This document shows, in pieces, positions 58,028 through 64,000 of a stretch of DNA of 64,000 nt. The stretch spans positions 102,343-166,342 of the forward strand of contig AZWL01000018.1 of assembly GCA_000514715.1 (NCBI GenBank), written 5' to 3'. The notes beneath the pieces were generated by a model. That model had not been told where the DNA came from. It ran no database searches and saw only the letters and a program-made list of their open reading frames with translations. The DNA is from Streptomyces sp. CNH099 (GTDB lineage: Bacteria; Actinomycetota; Actinomycetes; Streptomycetales; Streptomycetaceae). The position numbers and the translations under genes are program-made. How positions within the stretch are numbered: the first letter of the stretch is position 1; every line of letters begins with the position of its first letter.

Positions 58028-58858
58028 TCAGGCCCCGTCAGTGCTGGTGGTGGGGGTGGGGGAGGGGGTCCGGGCCGCGTCGGAGTCGCCGTCCAGCACC
58101 GCGAACACCGCCCCCTGGTTGTCCGCCACCACCGCGAACGTGGCCCCCGGGATCTCCCGCCGGTCCGCCAGCACCCGGCCGCCCCCGCGGCGCACCGTCC
58201 TGATCGCGTCGCCGACGTCGGCGACGCGGAAGTAGACGAGGAAGTGCGGCGGCATCTCCGCCGGCAGCACGTCGCCGAGGACCGCCCGGCCGGCCACCTC
58301 GCGGCCCGACCCGGGCAGCGCCCACGCCGTGAAGTCGCCGGCGTCGAAGGGGGGGTCCTGCAGTTCGTAGCCGAAGACGGCCGGGTAGAAGGCGTCGGCC
58401 GCGCCGGGATTCCGTACGTACACCTCGGTCCAGCAGAAGGCCCCCGGCACGTCGGTCGCCCCGAAGCCGGGGCGGGTGCCGCCCTGCCAGGCGGCGAACA
58501 CCGCGCCGTCCGGGTCCGCGGCCAGCACCGAGCGGCCGTACTCCCCGACGCCCGTCGGCCCGGTGAGCACCGTGCCGCCGGCCCGCCGGATCTTCTCGGC
58601 GGTGCCGGCGATGTCCGGGGTGGCCAGGTGCACGCCCCAGACCGTGGGCATCCGGCCGTCGCGCTTGGCGACGAGGGCGGCGGCGGGCGCGCCGTCGAGG
58701 AGCGCCCGGGAGTGCCGGGGGAAGCCAGCGGCGGCCGTCTCCGTACCGCCCGCGGTGAACGTCCAGCCGAACAGCTCGCCGTAGAAGCGCTCGCCGGCGC
58801 GCAGGTCGGGGAGCGTGGCGTCGGCCCAGCAGGGTGAGCCCTCGGCGAATTCGTCCAT
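58028..58858 (-). CDS. VOC-family protein with two glyoxalase-like domains
   Basis: A 276-residue protein from ATG 58858 with GGAAGGA upstream. Two VOC repeats are visible: GSPCWADATLPDLRAGERFY and GAFCWTEVYVRNPGAADAFY, each followed by a GWTFT or GYELQ strand. Enzymatic metal ligands are not clearly conserved. It lies 214 bases upstream of the kinase on the same strand. From memory, the AfsK-inhibiting protein KbpA is encoded next to afsK in S. coelicolor, so this could be its counterpart; this is inference from position. Confidence 0.8.
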   Translation of the reverse strand: MDEFAEGSPCWADATLPDLRAGERFYGELFGWTFTAGGTETAAAGFPRHSRALLDGAPAAALVAKRDGRMPTVWGVHLATPDIAGTAEKIRRAGGTVLTGPTGVGEYGRSVLAADPDGAVFAAWQGGTRPGFGATDVPGAFCWTEVYVRNPGAADAFYPAVFGYELQDPPFDAGDFTAWALPGSGREVAGRAVLGDVLPAEMPPHFLVYFRVADVGDAIRTVRRGGGRVLADRREIPGATFAVVADNQGAVFAVLDGDSDAARTPSPTPTTSTDGA

Positions 58859-59026
58859 GGCCGTCGTCGTCCTTCCGCGGGACCGTGTGGGGGGGCTGGC
58901 GTGAGGGGGCGGGACGGGGAGCGTGCGACGGGGTCGTGCGACAAGTCGTGCACCAGGTCGTGCGACGGTCGCAGCGCCAAGATATCGCGAACGTATCGGC
59001 GGCGGACCTCGGCTGTTGTGAAAATA

Positions 59027-59041
59027 ACCCGAACGTCGGGT
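59027..59041. promoter_or_regulatory. Inverted repeat ACCCGA-ACG-TCGGGT
   Basis: Perfect 6-bp arms between the divergent VOC and TetR genes, next to an AT-rich stretch. Possible operator. Confidence 0.4.
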
Positions 59042-59117
59042 CAATTCTGGTCGAGCACGGCAATGGGGGCAGATCCGCCGGTGCAGCCTCCCCCGTTAAC
59101 CCCGTTTGCCTTCGCCA

Positions 59118-59132
59118 GATCGCGGTTCGATC
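59118..59132. promoter_or_regulatory. Inverted repeat and -10 box before the TetR gene
   Basis: GATCG-CGGTT-CGATC (59118-59132) is followed by TAAGCT (59142-59147), a -10-like box 6 bases before the start codon. No ribosome site is visible, so the mRNA may be leaderless and the repeat a TetR autoregulatory site. Confidence 0.45.
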
Positions 59133-59153
59133 ACCCGTCGGTAAGCTGACGAC

Positions 59154-59807
59154 ATGACAGGTCAAGTTCGGACGGTCGACGGCCGTGTCGCCGGCCGGCG
59201 CGGCCAGGCGACCCGCACCAAGCTGCTGGAGTGCCTCGGCGAGATGCTCGACGCCTCGCCGTACCGGGACGTGAAGGTGATCGACGTCGCCCGCCGCGCG
59301 GGTACGTCGCCCGCGACGTTCTACCAGTACTTCCCGGACGTGGAGGGCGCCGTCCTGGAACTGGCGGAGCAGATGGCCCAGGAGGGCGCCGGCCTGACCG
59401 GGCTGGTCGCCGGCCGTTCGTGGACCGGCAAGTCCGGGATGCAGGCCGCGGAGGAACTGGTCGAGGGGTTCCTGGGGTTCTGGCGGCGGAACGAGGCGCT
59501 CCTGCGGGTCGTCGACCTCGGGGCCGCGGAGGGCGACAAGCGGTTCTACAAGATCCGCATGAAGATCCTGAACTCGGTCACCAAGTCGCTGACCGAGTCG
59601 GTCAGGGAGCTGCAGGCGAAGGGCAAGGTGGACGCGTCGGTGCACCCGGCGGCGGTGGCCGGCTCGCTGGTGGTGATGCTCGCGGGGGTGGCGGCGCACC
59701 AGAAGGCGTTCCAGACCTGGGGCGTGAAGCAGGCCGACCTGAAGCCGTCGCTGGCGCTGCTGGTGCACCTCGGGGTGACGGGGAGAAAGCCGCCGAAGCA
59801 GGGGTGA
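59154..59807 (+). CDS. TetR-family regulator
   Basis: A 217-residue protein. The N-terminal helix-turn-helix reads RRGQATRTKLLECLGEMLDA and VARRAGTSPATFYQYFPDVE. The C-terminal ligand domain is helical (EELVEGFLGFWRRNEALLRV). It lies between the VOC gene and a flavin monooxygenase. From memory a TetR gene also sits beside afsK in S. coelicolor. Confidence 0.9.
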   Translation: MTGQVRTVDGRVAGRRGQATRTKLLECLGEMLDASPYRDVKVIDVARRAGTSPATFYQYFPDVEGAVLELAEQMAQEGAGLTGLVAGRSWTGKSGMQAAEELVEGFLGFWRRNEALLRVVDLGAAEGDKRFYKIRMKILNSVTKSLTESVRELQAKGKVDASVHPAAVAGSLVVMLAGVAAHQKAFQTWGVKQADLKPSLALLVHLGVTGRKPPKQG

Positions 59808-59895
59808 GGGCGGATCGTAGCCGGTGCTGAATCGTTAGTGCGGCGAGCCGGGCAAGCCGCCGGAAAGCGGTGGATGCCCCACTACGCTCACCGTC

Positions 59896-61251
59896 ATGTC
59901 ACATGACAGTGTCCATGCGGGGCGGGCAGGGCAGACGGGACGGGCCGGACAGGCCGGACAGGCGGGGCAGGCAGGACAGGCCGGACGGGCCGGACAGGCC
60001 GCGCCGGCAGGGCAGCCGTGGCCGGAGCCGCGGCCGGGCGGGCGGGACGAGCGTCCGGTGCTCGTCGTCGGCGCCGGCCCGGCGGGGCTCGCCACGGCGG
60101 CGGCGCTGGGCCGGGCCGGGATCCGGGCGCTGGTCCTGGACCGGGGCGCACGGGTCGGCGACTCCTGGCGCCGGCACTACGACCGGCTGCGGCTGCACAC
60201 GCCGCGGGGGAGGTCGGAGCTGCCGGGGATGCCGATCCCGCGCCGGTACGGGCGGTGGGTGCCGCGGGACCGGATGGCGCACTACCTGGAGGAGTACGCG
60301 GAGCGCCACGAGCTGGAGATCGTGCACAACGTGGAGGTGGCGCGGATCGACCGCGCCGCCGACGCCGGCCCCGGCCCCGGCTCCGGCGTCGGCTCCGGCT
60401 CCGGCTCCGGCGGGAACGGCGGCGGGAACGGCGGCCCCGGCTGGAAGGTGGCCGCGACCGGCGGCCGCGTCCTCGACGCACACCGCGTGGTCGTCGCCGC
60501 GGGCTCCTGCCACACCCCGTACGTACCCGACTGGCCCGGCCGCGACGTGTACCGCGGCGAACTGCTGCACGCCGCGCACTACCGCAACCCCGCCCCGTAC
60601 GAGGGCAAGGACGTCCTCGTCGTCGGCGCGGGCAACACGGGCGCGGAGATAGCCGTGGACCTGGCGGACGGCGGCGCGAAGCGGGTGCGGCTGGCGGTGC
60701 GGACGCTGCCGCACATCGTGCGCCGGCCGATGGCCGGCTGGGGCGCGGCCGCGGGCCGGCTCCTCGGCGGCGCGCTGCCGGCCCGGACCGTGGACCGGCT
60801 GGCGGCCCGGGTGAGCCGGCTGGCGGTCCCCGACCTCGGCGCGTACGGCCTGCCCCGCCCGGCGAGCGGGCTGTACACGCGGGCCCGGGAGGGGGCGGTG
60901 CCGATCGTGGACGACGGCGGCCTGGTCGCGGCGGTACGGGAGCGCCGGGTGATCCCGGTCCCGGCGGTGGCGGCGCTGGACGCCGGCGGCGTGACCCTGG
61001 CGGACGGCGAGCGGGTGGAGCCGGACGCCGTGATCGCGGCGACGGGCTGGCGGCGCGGGCTGGAGGACGTCGTCGGCCACCTGGACGTGCTCGACGACCT
61101 CGGCCGGCCGCGTACGCGGGGCTGGCGCTCGCCGGAGGGGGCGGCGGGGCTGCACTTCGTGGGGTACGCGGCGGCGGTCGGCGGGAGCCTGCGGGAGATC
61201 GGTGCGGAGGCGGGGATGGTGGCGCGGGAGGCGGCGCGGAGCGGGGGGTGA
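59896..61251 (+). CDS. Flavin-containing monooxygenase-like oxidoreductase
   Basis: A 451-residue protein. The FAD motif VLVVGAGPAGLATAAALG begins near residue 55, and the NADPH motif VLVVGAGNTGAEIAVDLADG near 240. WRRHYDRLRLHTPRGRSELP is typical of YUC/CzcO-type monooxygenases. The first 45 residues are GRAGQAGQ repeats, and a GSGSGSGGNGGG loop lies near 155-175. The start could be later, but the repeat stays in frame. Substrate unknown. Confidence 0.85.
   Translation: MSHDSVHAGRAGQTGRAGQAGQAGQAGQAGRAGQAAPAGQPWPEPRPGGRDERPVLVVGAGPAGLATAAALGRAGIRALVLDRGARVGDSWRRHYDRLRLHTPRGRSELPGMPIPRRYGRWVPRDRMAHYLEEYAERHELEIVHNVEVARIDRAADAGPGPGSGVGSGSGSGGNGGGNGGPGWKVAATGGRVLDAHRVVVAAGSCHTPYVPDWPGRDVYRGELLHAAHYRNPAPYEGKDVLVVGAGNTGAEIAVDLADGGAKRVRLAVRTLPHIVRRPMAGWGAAAGRLLGGALPARTVDRLAARVSRLAVPDLGAYGLPRPASGLYTRAREGAVPIVDDGGLVAAVRERRVIPVPAVAALDAGGVTLADGERVEPDAVIAATGWRRGLEDVVGHLDVLDDLGRPRTRGWRSPEGAAGLHFVGYAAAVGGSLREIGAEAGMVAREAARSGG
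59926..60002. repeat. Imperfect 9-bp repeats encoding AGQ units
   Basis: Runs of GGACAGGCC-like units encode the (A/R)GQAG repeat at the N-terminus of the monooxygenase. Confidence 0.7.
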
Positions 61252-61281
61252 GGGCGCCGCGGAGCGGGGGGTGAGGGCGCC
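61236..61281. repeat. 23-bp perfect tandem duplication across a stop codon
   Basis: Units 61236-61258 and 61259-61281 are identical and include the TGA stop of the monooxygenase. The second copy lies outside the gene. Confidence 0.95.
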
Positions 61282-61688
61282 GCGGGGTGGCCTGGCGCTG
61301 CCCGTATCCGAAAACGAGGACGGTGCCCGTCCGACGACTTCCCCTGAAGGTCATCGGACGGGCACCGTGTGGGCCGCTCACCTGATCGGTGTTGAGATAG
61401 CGGCCGACCGCTCGGCCCGGCTCTTCCCCCTAGAAGCGGGGCCTGAAAAGAGAATGGCAGGCACCGATTAACGTTTGCTCAACGTGCACGTCAAGCCCTC
61501 GTCCATCGTGCCCGGAGGGGTCGGGGACCCCTCCCCGGAGGGCGCCGGCGCACGAGCGCACCGGGCAGATTGGCGAGTAATCGCCAGCATTGCGCGGGGA
61601 CGTCCGGATTCCTTGACCGGCGTCCGGCCACCCGCATACGTTCACGGCCATACCACTGCACCACGGGGGGCTGGGAGGACTATCGGTC
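61252..61688. other. Intergenic region before the LuxR gene
   Basis: About 440 bases containing the duplicated 23-mer, a long hairpin (61320-61368) and an AT-richer stretch near 61455-61480. No gene was recognised. Confidence 0.5.
61320..61368 (+). terminator. Long hairpin after the monooxygenase gene
   Basis: Perfect 15-bp arms (ACGGTGCCCGTCCGA at 61320-61334 and its complement at 61354-61368) with a 19-base loop. It is a likely terminator or part of a small structured RNA. No T-run follows. Confidence 0.6.
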
Positions 61689-62069
61689 GTGGGCCAGGGG
61701 ACGTCGAGCGCGCCGGACGCCGGCGCGGAAGGCCGGTTACGGGCTCCGGGGGAACCGGACGGGATACCGCTGCTGACCGATCGCGAGCGGCAGACACTCT
61801 TTCTCGTCGGTACGGGCGCGGGGAACCGCCTCATCGCGCGCCGGCTGGGGATCTCGGAACGGACGGTGCGGGCGCACCTCAGCAACGCCGTACGGAAGAT
61901 CGGAGTCCGTTCGCGCTCGGAGGCGGCGGTTTTCGCCTTCGCCTATCTGGACCTGGTCGACATCCCGGAGGCGCATCCGGCGGAAGCAGCCCGGTCAGAA
62001 GTACTCCGGTCGTCAGAAGTCCCCCGGTCAGAAGTCCCCCGGTCATCGGCGAACTCCGGCCGCCGGTGA
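61689..62069 (+). CDS. Single-domain LuxR-type regulator with TTA codon
   Basis: A 126-residue protein starting at GTG 61689 with GAGGA upstream. The GerE/LuxR helix-turn-helix reads LLTDRERQTLFLVGTGAGNR and LGISERTVRAHLSNAVRKIG. There is no receiver domain. Codon 17 is TTA (61737-61739), so translation probably needs the bldA tRNA. The tail carries RSEVPRSEVPRS units from about 15-bp repeats (61991-62045). Confidence 0.85.
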   Translation: MGQGTSSAPDAGAEGRLRAPGEPDGIPLLTDRERQTLFLVGTGAGNRLIARRLGISERTVRAHLSNAVRKIGVRSRSEAAVFAFAYLDLVDIPEAHPAEAARSEVLRSSEVPRSEVPRSSANSGRR

Positions 62070-62351
62070 CCGGGCCCCGGGGGGCGGCTGCGGAGTCGAG
62101 GCCGTCGGGCCACCCGGGGCTGACGATCGCGGTCTACCGGGTCTCGCGGTCCGGCCGGCGGGGCAGTGTGAGCCGTACGCGCTACCGGCCCGCGGAGACG
62201 GAACCTCCGCCGCCGCCCGAGCTGACGGCGCGCTGGCCGCCGTGCCGCTGCCCGCGCTGCCGCCCGGGGTGAAGTGCACGTACGCGCCCCCGTGCCCGCG
62301 TACCCCCGTACGACGCGCGCGTCGCGCAGCGGCGGCACAGACCATGCCCGC

Positions 62352-62633
62352 TCAGCGGCCCTCCGCCGCGTCGGGCAGGCACGCCCCCACCAGCCACCCC
62401 CACCGCACCGCCTGCGCCCCGCCCTGGAACCGGCTCTCCGCGCCGAGGTGGGCCAGCAGCTCCGCCACCCGCCTGCTGTAGGTGCGCGGCGACACGTGCA
62501 GGTTGCGGCACGCGACCGTATCCGGTGTGCCGCGCGACAGTTCGGCGAGAACGGGTATCAGGTGGGCCGGCGGGGGATCGGGTAACCGGCGTAGGCCGTC
62601 GAGGACGAGTGTTCGAGAAGTCAGATCGCTCAT
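62352..62633 (-). CDS. Small LuxR-type DNA-binding protein
   Basis: A 93-residue protein from ATG 62633 (TTG 62693 would add 20 residues). It contains ELSRGTPDTVACRNLHVSPR, TYSRRVAELLAHLGAESRFQ and a WGWL ending, the C-terminal helix-turn-helix of streptomycete LuxR regulators. It lacks a sensor domain. It diverges from afsR. Start and ribosome site are uncertain. Confidence 0.7.
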   Translation of the reverse strand: MSDLTSRTLVLDGLRRLPDPPPAHLIPVLAELSRGTPDTVACRNLHVSPRTYSRRVAELLAHLGAESRFQGGAQAVRWGWLVGACLPDAAEGR

Positions 62634-62810
62634 GGCATCCAGCGAAACCGACGCCCATGGACACCCTGTGGACGGTGCGCCGAGGGCCGTCAATCCCCTG
62701 TCAATCGGGCTCCGCCGCAGGTGGCGCGGATACGGCCGGGAATGGGCCGGTGGCGGTGGATGTGCCGGGTGCGGCAGACTGTGTGCGCGGGACTGGTTCA
62801 GGGGGTGGCG

Positions 62811-64000
62811 ATGTCCGACGGTGCGCGCGGCGCCGGGTTACCCGGAGAGGGCCCGGAAGAGGGCGGCGGGCCGGTGCGGTTCGCCGTGCTGGGGCCCGTG
62901 CGGGTCCGGCGTGGCGGACAGCCCCTCGATACGGGATCACCGCAGCAGCGGGCCGTGCTCGCCGTGCTGCTGCTGCACGGCGGGCGGCACGTGGCCGTCG
63001 AAGAGCTGGTGGACGCCGTCTGGGGCGAGAACCCGCCGCGCGACGCCGTGGGGACGGTACGGACGTACGTCTCCCGCCTGCGCCGCGCCCTCGGCCCCGA
63101 CGCGGACCTGCTGCGCGGCGAAGCCGGCGGCTACGCCGTACACCTGCGCGCCGGCGCGCAACTCGACGCGGAGACCGCCACCCGCCTCGCCGGCGAGGCC
63201 GACGCCGCGCTGGCGGCGGGGGAGCCGGAGCGGGCGCGCGAACTGCGCGGCGAGGCGCTGGCGCTGTGGGACGGCGAGCCGCTGGCGGGGCTGCCGGGCC
63301 CGTACGCCGAGCGGCAGCGCACGCGGCTGGCGGAGTGGCGGCTGTCGCTGCTGGAGGGGCGGCTGGAGCTGGACGTCGAGGTGGGGCGGCGCGCGGAGGC
63401 GATCTCGGAGCTGACGGCGCTGACGGCGGCGTACCCGCTGCGGGAACGGTTCCGCGAGCTGCTGATGCTGGCGCTGTACCGCAGCGGCAGGCAGGCGGAG
63501 GCGCTGGCGGTGTACACCGACACCCGCCGCCAGCTCACCGACGAACTCGGCGTCGAACCCGGACCGGAGCTGGCCGCCCTGCAGCAGCGCATCCTCCGCA
63601 GCAGCGACCAGCCCGCACCGGCGCCCCCGCCCGCCGCCACCGGCGTGGCGCCCGCGCAACTGCCCGCCACGCTGACGGACTTCACCGGCCGCGGTGCCGC
63701 GGTGGAGGAGCTGGGCAAGCAGCTGGTGCAGGCCCCGCACATGGTGATGGCGGTGTCGTCGGTGTCGGGCATCGGCGGCGTCGGCAAGACGACGCTGGCG
63801 GTCCACGTCGCGCACGCCGCGCGGGAGTCCTTCCCCGACGGCCAGTTGTACGTCGACCTGCAGGGCGCGGGCCCGTCGCCGGCGGAGCCCGCCGCCGTCC
63901 TGGGCTCGTTCCTGCGGTCGTTGGGCACCCCGGACGCGGAGATCCCCGAACCGCTGGAGGAACGGGCGGCCCTGTACCGCTCACTCCTCGCCGGCCGCCG
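62811..64000 (+). CDS. afsR: AfsR-type SARP regulator, C-terminus outside the window
   Basis: The frame from ATG 62811 runs off the right edge after 396 codons. It has an OmpR-like DNA-binding domain (FAVLGPVRVRRGGQPLDTGS to SRLRRALG, about residues 22-110) and a BTAD domain (about 115-265, EWRLSLLEGRLELDVEVGRR). An NB-ARC ATPase start follows (SGIGGVGKTTLAVHVAHAAR, Walker A near 322). The order and wording match AfsR, the AfsK substrate that activates afsS and antibiotic production. Codon 10 is TTA (62838-62840). Confidence 0.9.
   Translation, partial: MSDGARGAGLPGEGPEEGGGPVRFAVLGPVRVRRGGQPLDTGSPQQRAVLAVLLLHGGRHVAVEELVDAVWGENPPRDAVGTVRTYVSRLRRALGPDADLLRGEAGGYAVHLRAGAQLDAETATRLAGEADAALAAGEPERARELRGEALALWDGEPLAGLPGPYAERQRTRLAEWRLSLLEGRLELDVEVGRRAEAISELTALTAAYPLRERFRELLMLALYRSGRQAEALAVYTDTRRQLTDELGVEPGPELAALQQRILRSSDQPAPAPPPAATGVAPAQLPATLTDFTGRGAAVEELGKQLVQAPHMVMAVSSVSGIGGVGKTTLAVHVAHAARESFPDGQLYVDLQGAGPSPAEPAAVLGSFLRSLGTPDAEIPEPLEERAALYRSLLAGR

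Overview
The window is very GC-rich DNA with GC-biased third codon positions, many GTG/TTG starts, ATGA/GTGA stop-start overlaps and rare TTA codons. It also carries families typical of streptomycetes: NsdA-like and XRE/DUF397 regulators, a SCO4402-family gene, and an AfsK/AfsR pair. It is a chromosomal segment of Streptomyces or a close relative. From memory, the gene order around purU, the ECF sigma factor/STAS genes, afsK and afsR resembles the S. coelicolor region from about SCO4402 to SCO4426. No rRNA, tRNA, CRISPR array, intact insertion sequence or phage gene was recognised.

Layout. (1) 1-2249, minus strand: a three-gene type VII-secretion-like cassette (WXG-like small protein, large T7SS-signal protein, partial companion). 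A small membrane protein and a frameshifted gene follow. (2) 4.0-14.8 kb, plus strand: a Tad/Flp pilus operon (CpaB-like SAF protein, CpaE-like ATPase, TadA, TadB, TadC, Flp pilin, three TadE/G-type pseudopilins), then a secreted SH3-like protein and a 1014-residue membrane LysM-BTAD protein. (3) 15-24 kb: chromosomal regulators and housekeeping: a prim-pol-like protein, an NsdA-like regulator, a proline-rich membrane protein with repeated TQ motifs, a SCO4402-family protein, purU, and an ECF sigma/anti-sigma pair beside STAS and RsbW-like genes. (4) 24-34 kb: a quinone reductase, a GlxA-type AraC regulator, two MFS pumps, a LysR regulator, an OpuAC-type lipoprotein, and a GlnX-GlnH-like sensing pair with no PknG kinase next to it.

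(5) 34-45 kb is patchy and accessory in character. It holds an imine-reductase-like gene with a divergent HxlR regulator, a decayed stretch, an RHH/PIN toxin-antitoxin pair, and a broken XRE regulator with DUF397 and RsbW-like partners. It also has an unusual second histidyl-tRNA synthetase operon bracketed by 48-bp direct repeats, a glycosyltransferase, a GntR regulator with its palindrome, a DtxR-like regulator lacking a metal ligand and the SH3 domain, and a paired SMR transporter. (6) 45.6-48.8 kb is a second cassette parallel to the one at the left edge. (7) 49-55 kb holds an SDR with its catalytic residues lost, small regulators, RidA, WYL and DUF1062 proteins, and a second HxlR/imine-reductase pair. 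(8) 55-64 kb is an AfsK-AfsR signalling region: an AfsK-like kinase with a PQQ propeller, a VOC protein where KbpA would be expected, TetR, a flavin monooxygenase, two LuxR-type regulators, and the start of afsR, which has a TTA codon at position 10.

How the parts may work together. The Tad genes encode an inner-membrane pilus assembly machine plus pilins, probably with the LysM-BTAD protein as a wall-associated partner. The sigma/anti-sigma/STAS/RsbW group forms a partner-switching module. Early or internal TTA codons in afsR, the neighbouring LuxR gene, the GlnX-like gene and the OpuAC-type lipoprotein suggest that several sensory genes here are under bldA control. All functional calls rest on reading motifs by eye; no searches were run.
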